From: Pinisolibacter aquiterrae
GTDB taxonomy: Bacteria > Pseudomonadota > Alphaproteobacteria > Rhizobiales > Ancalomicrobiaceae
Length of the DNA stretch: 41,765 nt
Reading direction: 5' to 3'
Assembly (NCBI RefSeq): GCF_019160155.1
Contig: NZ_JAFNIH010000040.1
Span: 1-41,765 of the forward strand
Part shown: in pieces, positions 1 through 8,323 of the stretch
Layout of the letters: each line of letters opens with the position of its first letter
Numbering within the stretch: the first letter of the stretch is position 1
Notes under the pieces: model-generated
Database searches by the model: none
What the model saw: only the letters and a program-made list of their open reading frames with translations
What the model was told of the DNA's origin: nothing
Made by a program: the position numbers and the translations under genes

Positions 1-47
1 AACTCGTAGAACAGGGAGTCTTGAACGACTTGCCGATCGCCCATCAT
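1..47 (-). CDS. Transposase N-terminus (partial, runs off the left edge)
   Basis: Reading the minus strand from position 47 gives an open frame beginning MMGDRQVVQDSLFYEF, preceded by AGGAGTG about 6-12 bases before the start codons at 47 and 44. The pattern M-G-[DE]-R-x(2)-x-Q-[DE]-x-L-F-Y-E-F is the typical opening of IS1182/IS5-like DDE transposases, which continue with a short basic stretch and a leucine-rich helix; those parts lie outside the window. Only 15 codons are visible, so the family call rests on recall of that N-terminal signature. The element reads away from the kinase gene at 247. Confidence 0.6.
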   Translation of the reverse strand, partial: MMGDRQVVQDSLFYE

Positions 48-130
48 CGACTTCACTCCTGCCGCCGTGACACGAGTGAATCAGTGATCGACGCTCGGCG
101 CAACGCCTGAGTTTTTCAACAGAATCGACC
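48..130 (-). mobile_element. Probable outer end of the insertion sequence
   Basis: This is the leader between the transposase start and unrelated sequence. Positions 109-127 read GAGTTTTTCAACAGAATCG, a T-run followed by TTCAACAGAATC; similar strings are common near the termini of IS1182/IS5-like elements. The other terminal repeat is outside the window, so neither the exact boundary nor a target-site duplication can be defined. From about 130 to 246 no gene or clear promoter is visible before the kinase start. Confidence 0.35.
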
Positions 131-246
131 CGAAGCGGCCGTTCGGCGTCCGGGTTTTCATCCGGCACCGACCGTGCCGCCATGGCGCGACGTCGATTTC
201 GCGTGCACGATCACGACATCGAAAACCCGTTCGGCCGAACCAGACA

Positions 247-1806
247 ATGTATTCCCGGAACCTCCCGAGACTCGGCATTCGAGGCCGACTTCTCTTCGCT
301 TCGCTGATCGGTCTGCTCGGCCTCGTCGCGCTCGGCGCGGTCGCGACCGAGAGCATCCGCCGGCAGATGATCGACGATCGCATCACCATGGTGCGCAATC
401 TGACCGAGCTCGCCCATACCGTGATCGCGCGGGAATACGCCAGGCAGAAGGCCGGCGAGATCGATGAGGCGACCGCCAAGCGCAATGCCGTGGAAAGTCT
501 GCGGGTGATGCGTTGGGCCAATGGAGAATATTTCTTCATCGACGACTTCGACGCCCGTTCGGTCCTGCTGCCGATCCAGCCGGACTACGAGGGCAAGGAC
601 GTCTCCGACCTCACCGATTCGAGCGGCACCCGCTTCGTCCTCGCCCAGCGCGATCTGGCGGTCGCCGGCGGCGGCGTGATCCGCTACGAATTCACCAAGC
701 CCGGCACCGGGTCGGCGGCGGAGAAACTGTCACATGTCCGGCCGTTCGAGCCGTGGCGTTGGTTCGTGGCGACGGGCATCTATCTCGACGACGTCGACCG
801 CGAGGTGCGCACGGTGCTCCTCCAGACGACCGGCCTCGGCGCGATCGTCGCGCTGGTGACCTGGCTCCTCGGACGCGCCGTCGCGCGCTCGATCAGCCGG
901 CCGCTCGGTCACCTCACCGAGGCGATCGACCGATTGACGCGGCGCGACTTCGCCGTCGACATCCCCGAGGTCGAGCGGCGTGACGAGATCGGCGACATCG
1001 CCCGGGCGGTCGATCAACTGCGAACCACGCGGCGTGATTACGAAGCCCTCCAGGAGGCCTCGCGGGTCGAGCGGGAGACGGCGCTCGCCTATCAGCGCGA
1101 GAGCGCGGCGCGGTTCGAGAAGACGGCGCGGCTCGTGAGCATGGGGGAGATGGCGACCAGCCTCGCTCATGAACTGAACCAGCCCTTGGCCGCCATCGCC
1201 AACTACTGCATGGGGTCGGTCCGCCGTCTCGAGGCCGGCTCCGGCGACCGCGCGGGCCTTCTCTCGGCGATGCGCAAGGCCTCCTCCGAAGCGGCGCGGG
1301 CGTCGCGAATCGTCGCGAGGCTCCGCCGCTTCCTGCGCCGCAGCGAGCCTTCGGTCGAACCGCAGCGGCTCGCCGACATCATCGACGAGGCGACGACCAT
1401 GGCCTCCGTCGATCTGCGCCGGCGCGGCCACGCGATCGTCATCGACGCGCCCGACGACCTGCCGCCGGTGCGCTGCGATCGCGTCATGATCGGTCAGGTC
1501 CTCTTCAATCTGATCCGCAACGGGATCGAGGCGATGGAGGCCCGTCCGGTCGAACGCCGGCTTCTGGTGGTGGCGGCGCGCGCCGAGGTCGGGCACGTCG
1601 AGGTCACGGTGACCGATTTCGGAACCGGCATCGCCGAAGGCGACCGCGACAGGATCTTTCAGGCGTTCTACACCTCGAAGCCGGAAGGTCTCGGCGTCGG
1701 GCTCAACATCTGTCGGTCGATCGTGGAATTCCACGGCGGGCGGATCTGGGTGACCGACAATCCGGAGGGAGGAGCAGTGTTCCACTTCACACTGTCGATC
1801 GCATGA
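247..1806 (+). CDS. Cache-domain sensor histidine kinase
   Basis: Membrane-bound sensor kinase of 519 residues, expected to autophosphorylate and pass phosphate to the regulator that follows. A first membrane helix (about residues 16-36) and a second (about 195-215) enclose a periplasmic single Cache-type domain (about 40-190, with the characteristic WANGEYFF and WRWFVATGIYLDDV stretches). A HAMP domain follows (about 216-268), then a coiled coil and the kinase core: H-box SLAHELNQPLAAI with His308, N-box with Asn425 (RNGIEAME), G1 box D457-F-G-T-G and a G2-like GLGVGLNI. The HELNQPL form is typical of FixL/DctB-like kinases. There is no PAS domain, so the signal is probably a small periplasmic ligand such as a carboxylate (inference from Cache domains). 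No strong ribosome site precedes the ATG at 247; it is kept because it precedes the first membrane helix. Confidence 0.9.
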   Translation: MYSRNLPRLGIRGRLLFASLIGLLGLVALGAVATESIRRQMIDDRITMVRNLTELAHTVIAREYARQKAGEIDEATAKRNAVESLRVMRWANGEYFFIDDFDARSVLLPIQPDYEGKDVSDLTDSSGTRFVLAQRDLAVAGGGVIRYEFTKPGTGSAAEKLSHVRPFEPWRWFVATGIYLDDVDREVRTVLLQTTGLGAIVALVTWLLGRAVARSISRPLGHLTEAIDRLTRRDFAVDIPEVERRDEIGDIARAVDQLRTTRRDYEALQEASRVERETALAYQRESAARFEKTARLVSMGEMATSLAHELNQPLAAIANYCMGSVRRLEAGSGDRAGLLSAMRKASSEAARASRIVARLRRFLRRSEPSVEPQRLADIIDEATTMASVDLRRRGHAIVIDAPDDLPPVRCDRVMIGQVLFNLIRNGIEAMEARPVERRLLVVAARAEVGHVEVTVTDFGTGIAEGDRDRIFQAFYTSKPEGLGVGLNICRSIVEFHGGRIWVTDNPEGGAVFHFTLSIA

Positions 1807-1823
1807 AGAAGGCCGGTGAACCC

Positions 1824-2459
1824 ATGCCCCCGATCGAGACGGTTCACGTCGTCGACGACGACGACGCGTTTCGCGATTCGCTGGTCTGGCTGATCGAAGC
1901 CAATCACCATCACGTCGTCGCCCATGCCAACGCCGAGGACTTTCTCGCCGTGTGCACGCCCGACATGGCGGGCTGTCTGGTGGTCGACGTCCGCATGCCC
2001 GGCCTCGGCGGGCTCGAGCTGCACGATCGGTTGGTGGCCATGGGCGTGGACCTGCCGACGATCGTCGTGACCGGCCACGGCGACGTGCCGATGGCGGTGG
2101 AGGCCTTCCGCAAGGGAGCGGTCGACTTCGTCCAGAAGCCGCTCGACGACGACTACATGCTCGCGCGCGTCGACTTCTGCCTCGCGCGGGATCGCAACCG
2201 CCGGCGCAAGGCGCTCCACGAGCGCGACGTCGTGGCGCGTCTCGCCGCCTTGTCGGCGCGGGAACGCGAGGTCCTCGACTGCGTGGTCCAGGGCAAGCTC
2301 AACAAGCAGATCGCCGACATTCTCGACATCTCCATCAAGACCGTGGAAGTGCACCGCAGCCGGGTGATGGAAAAGATGCGGGTCGGCACCGTCGCCGAAT
2401 TGGTGCGGCTGTGCCTCGAAGTCGAAGCGGCGACCACCGGCGACGAAAGCCCCGAGTAG
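1824..2459 (+). CDS. FixJ/LuxR-type response regulator
   Basis: Two-domain transcriptional regulator, 211 residues from the ATG at 1824. The receiver domain begins VHVVDDDDAFRDS; the phospho-acceptor Asp lies in CLVVDVRMPG (residue 55), with VTGHGDVPMAVEAF and VDFVQKP supplying the conserved Thr and Lys. A LuxR-type helix-turn-helix follows (LSAREREVL, then NKQIADILDISIKTVEVHRSRV). This is the FixJ/TodT/StyR plan. An in-frame ATG at 1803 overlaps the kinase stop (ATGA) and would add seven residues, but 1824 gives the family-typical short N-terminus and follows GGTGA. Overlap or near-overlap with the kinase gene marks them as a cognate pair. The targets are not shown by the sequence; neighbouring transport and catabolic genes are candidates. 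Confidence 0.92.
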   Translation: MPPIETVHVVDDDDAFRDSLVWLIEANHHHVVAHANAEDFLAVCTPDMAGCLVVDVRMPGLGGLELHDRLVAMGVDLPTIVVTGHGDVPMAVEAFRKGAVDFVQKPLDDDYMLARVDFCLARDRNRRRKALHERDVVARLAALSAREREVLDCVVQGKLNKQIADILDISIKTVEVHRSRVMEKMRVGTVAELVRLCLEVEAATTGDESPE

Positions 2460-2479
2460 TCCTGGGACCACTCGGGGCT
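2448..2479. terminator. Hairpin between convergent genes
   Basis: Perfect 10-bp inverted repeat (AGCCCCGAGT at 2448-2457 and ACTCGGGGCT at 2470-2479), with GTCC/GGAC able to extend pairing inside the loop. The left arm contains the stop codon of the response regulator, and the symporter gene ends at 2507 from the other side. No T-run follows in either direction, so it is a bidirectional terminator candidate rather than a textbook one. Confidence 0.6.
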
Positions 2480-2506
2480 CGGCGTGTCTCGACGATCGGA
2501 GGGAGG

Positions 2507-3838
2507 TCAGTCGTCGAGCGGGAGGCCGCTGCGATCGCGGGTGAGGCCGACGGCGACGAGCGAGACGAGGCCGCAGGCGACGAGGAACACGATCACGGGC
2601 ACGTAGCTGCCGCCGTAGCTCGCCAGGAGCGCGGTGGCGATCAGCGGCATCGGGCCGCCGACCAGCGCGGCGCCGACCTGATAGCCGAGGGAGACGCCGG
2701 TGTAGCGCACGTCGGCCGGGAAACTCTCGGCGAAGAAGGTGCCGAGCACGGACCCGTAGGTCGACCAGATCACCGAGAAGCCGACGACGATGGCGATGGT
2801 GGCGATCATCGGCGACTTCAGCGAGAGCAGCCAGAAGAACGCGGGAATGTAGGCCATCATCACGACGGTGCCGGTGAGGAACACCACCTTGCGGCCGATC
2901 CGATCGGAGAGACCGCCGAAGAACAGCATCATCGGAACGGCGACGACGGCGGCGAGCAACACCATGTTGAGCGCGTCGACCCGCTTGTAGCCGAGACCGA
3001 CGAGATAGGAGATCGAGAAGGTCGCGAAGAGGAAGAAGGTCGAGGTTTCGATCACCTTGGCGCCGATCACGACCAGCACCGACCGCCAATGATCACGGAA
3101 GGTGGTGAAGAGCGGCACGCGCTTGGTGGTGCGACGGCTCGCGACCATGCGGAAGGAGGGCGTCTCGTCGATCTGATGACGGATCCACAGGCCGATGAAG
3201 ACCAGGACGATCGACAGAACGAAGGGAATGCGCCAGCCCCAAGCGAGGAAGTCGGCTTCCGGGATCGCCGACGACAGGAGGGAGGTCACGACGTTGCCGA
3301 GCGCCAGGCCGAGCAGCGCGCCGGTCTGCGGCACCGCGCCATAGACGCCGCGCTTCTCGCGGGGCGAATATTCGACCGCCAGAAGAAGACCGCCGCCCCA
3401 TTCGCCGCCGAGCGCGAGGCCCTGCACCAGACGCAACGCGGTAAGCAGGATCGGCGCCCAGACGCCGACGGTCGCATAGGTCGGCATCAGGCCGATCAGC
3501 ATGGTGGAGACGCCCATCAGCGACAGGGTCACCACCAGCGTCTTCTTGCGGCCGATGCGATCGCCGATGTGGGAGAAGACGATGCCGCCGATCGGGCGGA
3601 TCAGGAAGGCGAGGGCGAAGGAGGCGAGCGCCAGGAGCTGGCTCGTCAACGCGTCGGTCGACGGAAAGAACAGCCTGCCGAACACGATCGCCGACATCGT
3701 TCCATAAAGGAAGTAGTCGTACCATTCGATCATGCTGCCGATGGCGCTGCCGAAGAGCGCGCGACGGCGATCTCCCGGCGAGACCAGTTGCGCCTTGTCT
3801 TCCATGGCGTTCGGATACGCCTGTGCAATCGACGTCAT
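2507..3838 (-). CDS. MFS transporter, metabolite:H+ symporter (MHS) family
   Basis: Inner-membrane proton symporter of 443 residues with about 12 hydrophobic helices. The loop motif HIGDRIGRKKTLV and the stretch RLVQGLALGGEWGGGLLL are hallmarks of the MHS subfamily (ProP, KgtP, ShiA and related carboxylate or betaine carriers). The second half repeats the loop as LSDRIGRKVVFL. AGGGAG lies about 6 bases before the ATG at 3838. The gene is last in the minus-strand set with acetaldehyde dehydrogenase and the hydroxy-oxovalerate aldolase, 39 bases after the aldolase stop, so it probably imports the acid whose breakdown ends in that aldolase step; the substrate cannot be read from the sequence. 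Confidence 0.9.
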   Translation of the reverse strand: MTSIAQAYPNAMEDKAQLVSPGDRRRALFGSAIGSMIEWYDYFLYGTMSAIVFGRLFFPSTDALTSQLLALASFALAFLIRPIGGIVFSHIGDRIGRKKTLVVTLSLMGVSTMLIGLMPTYATVGVWAPILLTALRLVQGLALGGEWGGGLLLAVEYSPREKRGVYGAVPQTGALLGLALGNVVTSLLSSAIPEADFLAWGWRIPFVLSIVLVFIGLWIRHQIDETPSFRMVASRRTTKRVPLFTTFRDHWRSVLVVIGAKVIETSTFFLFATFSISYLVGLGYKRVDALNMVLLAAVVAVPMMLFFGGLSDRIGRKVVFLTGTVVMMAYIPAFFWLLSLKSPMIATIAIVVGFSVIWSTYGSVLGTFFAESFPADVRYTGVSLGYQVGAALVGGPMPLIATALLASYGGSYVPVIVFLVACGLVSLVAVGLTRDRSGLPLDD

Positions 3839-3877
3839 CGTCGTTCTCCCTGATTTATATGAAATTCGTTGGGGGTC

Positions 3878-4915
3878 TCAGGCCGCGGAGGTCTTTCGCG
3901 CCTCGAGGATGTCGAGGGCGACGTCGATGATCATGTCCTCCTGACCACCGACCATGCGACGCTTGCCGAGTTCGGTCAGGATCTCGCGGGTGTCGACGCC
4001 GTAGAGCTTCGAGGCGTTCTCGGCATGGCGCAGGAACGACGAGTAGACCCCGGCGTAACCGAGCGACAGGCTCTCCCGGTCGACGCGGACCGGACGATCC
4101 TGGAGCGGGCGCGCCAGATCGTCGGCGGCGTCCATCAGCTTGAAGAGATCGCAGCCGGTCTCGATCCCCTTGCGGTTCAACACCGCGATCAGAGCCTCGA
4201 GCGGCGCATTGCCGGCGCCCGCGCCCATGCCGGCGAGCGAGGCATCGACGCGAACCGCTCCCGCCTCGATGCCGGCGACCGCATTGGCGACGCCGAGCGT
4301 CAGGTTGTGGTGAGTGTGGACGCCGATCTCGGTCTCCGGCTTCAGTGCCGCGCGAACGGCCGTCACCCGCGCCGAATAATCCTCCGGCAGGAGCGCGCCG
4401 GCCGAATCCGTCACGTAGACGCATTCGGCGCCGTAGCTCTCCATCAGCAGCGCCTGCTCGACCAACTTCTCCGGCCCGACCATGTGAGCCATCATCAGGA
4501 AGCCGACGGTGTCCATGCCGAGCGCCCGCGCCGCCTCGATGTGCTGGCGGGCGACGTCGGCCTCGGTGCAGTGGGTCGCGACCCGTACCGAGCGGGCACC
4601 GGCGGCATGGGCCACCTTCAGGTCGTGCACGGTGCCGATGCCCGGCACCAGCAGGATGGTCGGCACCGCGTGAGTGCAGACCTCGGCGACGGCCGCGATC
4701 CATTCCGCGTCGTCGTGGCTGCCGAAGCCGTAGTTGAAGGTCGAGCCGGCGACGCCGTCGCCATGGGTGATCTCGATCGCGTCGACCTTGGCCTCGTCGA
4801 GCGCCTTGGCGATCGCCTGCGCCGCCTCGATCGAATAGGAATGCCGGATCGAATGCATGCCGTCGCGCAGCGTGACGTCCTGGACGTAGAGCTTGTTCGG
4901 ATTCGGACGAGCCAT
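3878..4915 (-). CDS. mhpE: 4-hydroxy-2-oxovalerate aldolase
   Basis: Class II pyruvate aldolase of the DmpG/BphI/MhpE family, cleaving 4-hydroxy-2-oxovalerate (or homologues) to pyruvate and an aldehyde; 345 residues, the normal length. The HMGL-like barrel begins [15 protein letters not shown] (Arg17, Asp18, His21), and the metal-binding HTHHN lies at residues 200-204 (His200, His202). The C-terminal communication domain ends with a [20 protein letters not shown] stretch. The ATG at 4915 overlaps the dehydrogenase stop as TGATG; a GTG at 4918 would add one residue. In this family the aldolase and dehydrogenase form a complex that channels the aldehyde, which fits the adjacent gene. A 2-hydroxypenta-2,4-dienoate hydratase (MhpD) is absent from the window. 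Confidence 0.93.
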   Translation of the reverse strand: MARPNPNKLYVQDVTLRDGMHSIRHSYSIEAAQAIAKALDEAKVDAIEITHGDGVAGSTFNYGFGSHDDAEWIAAVAEVCTHAVPTILLVPGIGTVHDLKVAHAAGARSVRVATHCTEADVARQHIEAARALGMDTVGFLMMAHMVGPEKLVEQALLMESYGAECVYVTDSAGALLPEDYSARVTAVRAALKPETEIGVHTHHNLTLGVANAVAGIEAGAVRVDASLAGMGAGAGNAPLEALIAVLNRKGIETGCDLFKLMDAADDLARPLQDRPVRVDRESLSLGYAGVYSSFLRHAENASKLYGVDTREILTELGKRRMVGGQEDMIIDVALDILEARKTSAA

Positions 4916-5856
4916 CACGCGGCCTCCTCGGTGCGCACCTTGGCGGCCCAGTGGTCGGCGGTGACCAGGGCGGCGGAGGTCATGATGTCGAGATTGCCGG
5001 CATAGGCCGGCAGGTAATGGGCGGCGCCCTCGACCTCGAGCATGATCGTGGTCTTCAGCCCCGAGCAGAGGCCGACGCCGGGGATCCGGACCGGCGCGTT
5101 GTCGCCGATCACCTCGAACTGGACCTTCTGCTTCAGACGGTAGCCGGGCACGTATTTCTGCACCGTCGCCACCATCTCCAGGATCGAGGCCTCGATCGCG
5201 GCGGGATCGCCGCCCTGGCTGAGCGTGAACACCGTGTCGCGCATGATCAGCGGCGGTTCGGCCGGGTTGAGGATGATGATCGCCTTGCCGTGTTCGGCGC
5301 CGCCGAGCACCTCGATCGCCTTCGAGGTCGTCTCGGTGAACTCGTCGATGTTGGCGCGGGTGCCGGGACCGGCGGACTTGGAGGAGATCGAGGCGACGAT
5401 CTCGCCCCAGATCACGCGCTTCGAGGCGCGCTTCACCGCATAGACCATCGGGATCGTCGCCTGGCCGCCGCAGGTGACCATGTTGACGTTGGTCTCGTCG
5501 ATGTTGGCGTCGCCGTTGATGGCGGGGATGGTGAAGGGGCCGATCGCCGCCGGGGTCAGGTCGATGACCTTCTTGCCGTCGGCCCGGAGCAACGCGTCGT
5601 TGTGGAGATGCGCCTTCGCCGAGGTGGCGTCGAACACCACCTTGATGTCCCTGTATTCCGGCATCTTGCGCAGGCCGTCGATGCCCTCGTGGGTCACCGG
5701 GACCTTCAACCGGGCGGCGCGGGCGAGACCGTCGGAGGCGGGATCGATGCCGACCATCGCCCCCATCTCCAGGTTCTCAGACGTCCGCATGATCTTGATC
5801 ATCAGATCCGTGCCGATGTTGCCCGATCCGATGATCGCGCATTTGACCTTGGCCAT
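4915..5856 (-). CDS. mhpF: Acetaldehyde dehydrogenase (CoA-acylating)
   Basis: Converts acetaldehyde, CoA and NAD+ to acetyl-CoA, working as a channelling partner of the aldolase encoded next. It has 313 residues, matching DmpF/BphJ/MhpF. The Rossmann motif [11 protein letters not shown] lies at residues 8-18 and the catalytic cysteine is Cys129 in [16 protein letters not shown]. The start at 5856 is chosen because GAAGGAG lies about 6 bases upstream and the product begins [10 protein letters not shown] as in the family; the frame stays open upstream to 5895 but that extension is not conserved in type. It is the first gene of the 5856-2507 unit. Promoter elements should lie in 5857-6289. Confidence 0.94.
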   Translation of the reverse strand: MAKVKCAIIGSGNIGTDLMIKIMRTSENLEMGAMVGIDPASDGLARAARLKVPVTHEGIDGLRKMPEYRDIKVVFDATSAKAHLHNDALLRADGKKVIDLTPAAIGPFTIPAINGDANIDETNVNMVTCGGQATIPMVYAVKRASKRVIWGEIVASISSKSAGPGTRANIDEFTETTSKAIEVLGGAEHGKAIIILNPAEPPLIMRDTVFTLSQGGDPAAIEASILEMVATVQKYVPGYRLKQKVQFEVIGDNAPVRIPGVGLCSGLKTTIMLEVEGAAHYLPAYAGNLDIMTSAALVTADHWAAKVRTEEAA

Positions 5857-6289
5857 GAGTTCTCCTTCGCATCTCAGCGAAACATGGAAGAGCATTCACC
5901 GAGAAGACGCAGACCAAACAGGTCGGCGTGCCGAGCACCTGGCGAAACCCGGTTCGGTTCATGCTTCGTAATTGTTTGACGGAAGCAGCCTTGAATTCAG
6001 GCCGGATAGATCATCATCCGCTCGTCCCCCTGATTTATTTCTTGTTGGCGGGGATGCTAGGAGAAAACCGAATTTCGAGAAATTGGGGTATACCCCAATC
6101 GCCCCCTGCCGCCACGTCGCGCCCCCTCGGACGCCTGGCCGGGGCGAAGGCGCGGGAAGGCGCCGTGCGAATACCGTCGCGGTGTCGACGACCGCGCATG
6201 GCCGGACGCACCGAACGAGAGAGCGACCGGACCGCCGCCGTTCGCGGACGCCGCCTCCCGTGGAGGGACGGGAGCGCCGCCGGGCGTCG
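5857..6289. other. Intergenic region upstream of the aldolase/dehydrogenase operon
   Basis: This 433-base stretch between the LysR stop and the dehydrogenase start has no convincing gene. Its part nearest the dehydrogenase (about 5940-6100) is notably more AT-rich than the rest of the window, as expected of a promoter, and holds one perfect palindrome at 6082-6099. The part from 6100 to 6289 is GC-rich and featureless to my reading. Confidence 0.6.
6082..6099. promoter_or_regulatory. 18-bp perfect palindrome, candidate operator
   Basis: ATTGGGGTATACCCCAAT is a perfect 9+9 palindrome with no spacer, about 225 bases upstream of the dehydrogenase start and about 190 bases after the LysR stop. 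A dyad this long is not expected by chance in this GC-rich DNA and suits a dimeric or tetrameric regulator. The adjacent LysR is one candidate, but LysR sites usually have a less compact T-N11-A form, so another regulator is possible. Confidence 0.55.
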
Positions 6290-7207
6290 TCACGCGTTTC
6301 CGGCCGAAGCCCTGATCCAATCCAAGAAGAGTTCGGTCGCCGGCGACGGTTCGCGCTCGCGCGGCAGCGCCAGTTGGTATCCGCGATGCCAGACGACCTC
6401 TTCGGACAATGGAAAGACGAGGAACTCCTTGTCGACGAGATCGCGGACGAGGAGATCGACGCCGAGCGCGACGCCACCACCGGCAACCGCCGCGCGGATC
6501 ATCACCTCGTAATTGTCGAAGACGGTGCGACGCAGAGTTTCCGGCGGACGAATTCCCGCCATCTGGAACCACTGCCCCCAACTCACCGAGAACTCGCCCT
6601 CGACGTTGCGATCGAGCAGGGTCGCGGACCAGAGATCGTCGATCGTCCTCAATGGGCCACGGCGCGCCAGATAGTCGGGCGAACACACCGGCCGGACACG
6701 GATGCCCACCAGCGGCAGGACCCGCAGATGCGGCCAATTGCCGTCACCGTATCGAATGGCGACGTCGATGTTCTTCTCCGCCGGATCGATGTCCGTGTTG
6801 TCGGTGAGGATGCGCAGATCGATTTCGGGGTGAGCGGCACGAAAGGCCTCGATCCGTGGGCCGAACCACAGGCTGGCGAAGGCGAGCGGCATGCCGATGG
6901 TCAGATAGGGCGACTTGGCCCGCGCCATCAAACGGGAGGCGGTGGCGGCGACGTGGGTGAGCCCGATCGTCACCGCGTCGAACATCTCCCGGCCCTCTTC
7001 GGTCAGAACCCGCCCGCGCCCCGATGGGCGAAACAGCTCGAGCCCGAGAAACTCCTCGATCCGGCGAATTTGGCGGCTCACGGCGGCCTGGGTCACTCCC
7101 AACTCCTCGGCCGCCAGCGTGAAGCTGCCGTTCCGCGCGGCCGCCTCGAACGCGACGATGCTGTTGGGCGGGGGCAGCCTGTGCCTCAGAGCCCCGACGG
7201 GGTCCAT
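6290..7207 (-). CDS. LysR-family regulator, GcvA-like
   Basis: Transcriptional regulator of 305 residues. It opens RHRLPPPNSIVAFEAAARNGSF, the form seen in GcvA/AmpR-like LysR proteins, followed by the helix-turn-helix FTLAAEELGVTQAAVSRQIRRIEEFLG (about residues 28-55) and a periplasmic-binding-fold effector domain (about 95-300) with the usual DVAIRYGDGNWP segment. It lies between two possible targets: the aldolase/dehydrogenase/symporter operon downstream on the same strand (433-base gap) and the CoA-transferase/ABC operon that starts divergently at 7394 (186-base gap). LysR genes most often control the divergent neighbour, so the second target is favoured, but this is inference. Confidence 0.92.
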   Translation of the reverse strand: MDPVGALRHRLPPPNSIVAFEAAARNGSFTLAAEELGVTQAAVSRQIRRIEEFLGLELFRPSGRGRVLTEEGREMFDAVTIGLTHVAATASRLMARAKSPYLTIGMPLAFASLWFGPRIEAFRAAHPEIDLRILTDNTDIDPAEKNIDVAIRYGDGNWPHLRVLPLVGIRVRPVCSPDYLARRGPLRTIDDLWSATLLDRNVEGEFSVSWGQWFQMAGIRPPETLRRTVFDNYEVMIRAAVAGGGVALGVDLLVRDLVDKEFLVFPLSEEVVWHRGYQLALPREREPSPATELFLDWIRASAGNA

Positions 7208-7393
7208 TTCGCATTCCTTTTTCTCATGTGAAATTGGAACAAAAAACCTACTAATTCCATAGTCTATTGGCTAGGCTGAAATCGATCCGGGAGCAAACCC
7301 GCCATTTTCCCATCAAGAACGCGATCTTTCCACGAGAAGTCGCGCGTGAACCTCGGCGATCCGCCTCGATGCTCGAAGAAAATGTAATTCGAT
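7208..7393. promoter_or_regulatory. Divergent promoter region, LysR gene / CoA-transferase operon
   Basis: A 186-base, locally AT-rich gap between divergent starts. On the plus strand TTGGAA (7234-7239) and CATAGT (7258-7263) are spaced 18 bases and could form a weak sigma70-type promoter for the operon starting at 7394. Around 7247-7276 the text CCTA...TAGTCTATTGGCTAGG contains partly symmetric TAG/CTA elements that could be a LysR box. These are visual matches only. Confidence 0.35.
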
Positions 7394-8272
7394 ATGTTAA
7401 AAAAAGTCAACAATGAATCCACTCGGAGCGGGGCTTCGGCGACCACCCGCGCGGCCTCGACCTTCGTCGATCTGGCGACGGCGGTGGCCTCGATCGCCGA
7501 CGGCTCGCGGGTCGCGATCTCCAAGGTCGAGCCGATGGACGCGGCGCGAGCGCTCGCGCTGCTCGGGCGACGCGATCTCGCGCTGGTGGCCGTGCCGACC
7601 GCCGGTTTCGCCGCGGATCTGCTCGTCGCGGTCGGCGCCGTCGGCTCGATCGAGACGGGAGCGATCACTCTGCCGGGGCATGGTGGATCGCCGGCGGCGA
7701 GCCGCGCCCTCGCCGAGAGACGCCTGCGGCGCATCGAATCGGCCTGTCCCTTGCTCGAACTGCAGATCGAAGCGGGCGCTCTCGGGCTCCCGTTCACGCC
7801 GGTCCCCCATCTTCTCGGTTCCGACGTCGTCTCGTCGCGTGAGGATCTCCGCGTGATCGACGATCCCTTCGGGTCCGGCGACCGCATCGTCGTGGCTCCG
7901 GCGTTGCGCCCGGACGTGGCGTTGATCCACGGCCTGCGGGCCGATTTCGACGGCAACGTCGTCGTCTCCGCTCGCGGGGAGGATCGCCTCCTCGCTCGGG
8001 CCGCCCACGTCACGATCGTCACCGTCGAGGAGATCCGCGCCGACGCCACCGCGCAATTGGCCGACGACGAGATCGTCGTCCCCTCGATCTTCGTCACCGC
8101 GATCGCGCCGGCTCCGGGCGGGACGTGGCCGGTGGCGGACCCACACGGCAACGGCGCGGACGCCGCCGGTATCGCCGCCCATCTCGCCGCGTCGAGATCC
8201 GCCACGCCCGGAGCCGCGCATCTCGCGCTCGCGGCGGAGCGGCTCGAAGCCGAGCATCGACGCCCCCGCTGA
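7394..8272 (+). CDS. CoA-transferase subunit A (glutaconate CoA-transferase-like)
   Basis: Alpha subunit of a family I CoA-transferase or of the related IpdAB-type CoA-ester hydrolases; 292 residues. Recognisable stretches are the opening ALA-rich IADGSRVAIS (35-43), LALVAVPTAGFAADLLVAVGAV (62-83), GALGLPFTPVPHLLGSDVV (128-146), DDPF...RIVVAPALRPDVALIHG (156-180) and the VTVEEI motif (209-214). All match GctA-like proteins. The matching beta subunit is not adjacent but encoded at 13769, after five ABC-transporter genes. The first 20 residues (rich in Lys, Asn, Ser, Thr) are atypical, and there is only a weak AGAAAA-like site before the ATG at 7394, so the true start is uncertain. It heads the operon. 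Confidence 0.82.
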   Translation: MLKKVNNESTRSGASATTRAASTFVDLATAVASIADGSRVAISKVEPMDAARALALLGRRDLALVAVPTAGFAADLLVAVGAVGSIETGAITLPGHGGSPAASRALAERRLRRIESACPLLELQIEAGALGLPFTPVPHLLGSDVVSSREDLRVIDDPFGSGDRIVVAPALRPDVALIHGLRADFDGNVVVSARGEDRLLARAAHVTIVTVEEIRADATAQLADDEIVVPSIFVTAIAPAPGGTWPVADPHGNGADAAGIAAHLAASRSATPGAAHLALAAERLEAEHRRPR

Positions 8273-8323
8273 GCCGCGCGCTCCGCCTCTCTCTCGATCC
8301 CCGTGATGGAAGGACCGATCTCA

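Noticed and set aside
3850-3866. Shared text ATGAAATTCG before the aldolase/symporter junction and at 37699
   Set aside because: About ten bases in unrelated contexts without symmetry; probably chance.
5959-6486. Possible small gene between LysR and the acetaldehyde dehydrogenase
   Set aside because: The 175-codon minus-strand frame overlaps the LysR end and is Arg/Ser-rich without family text or ribosome site.
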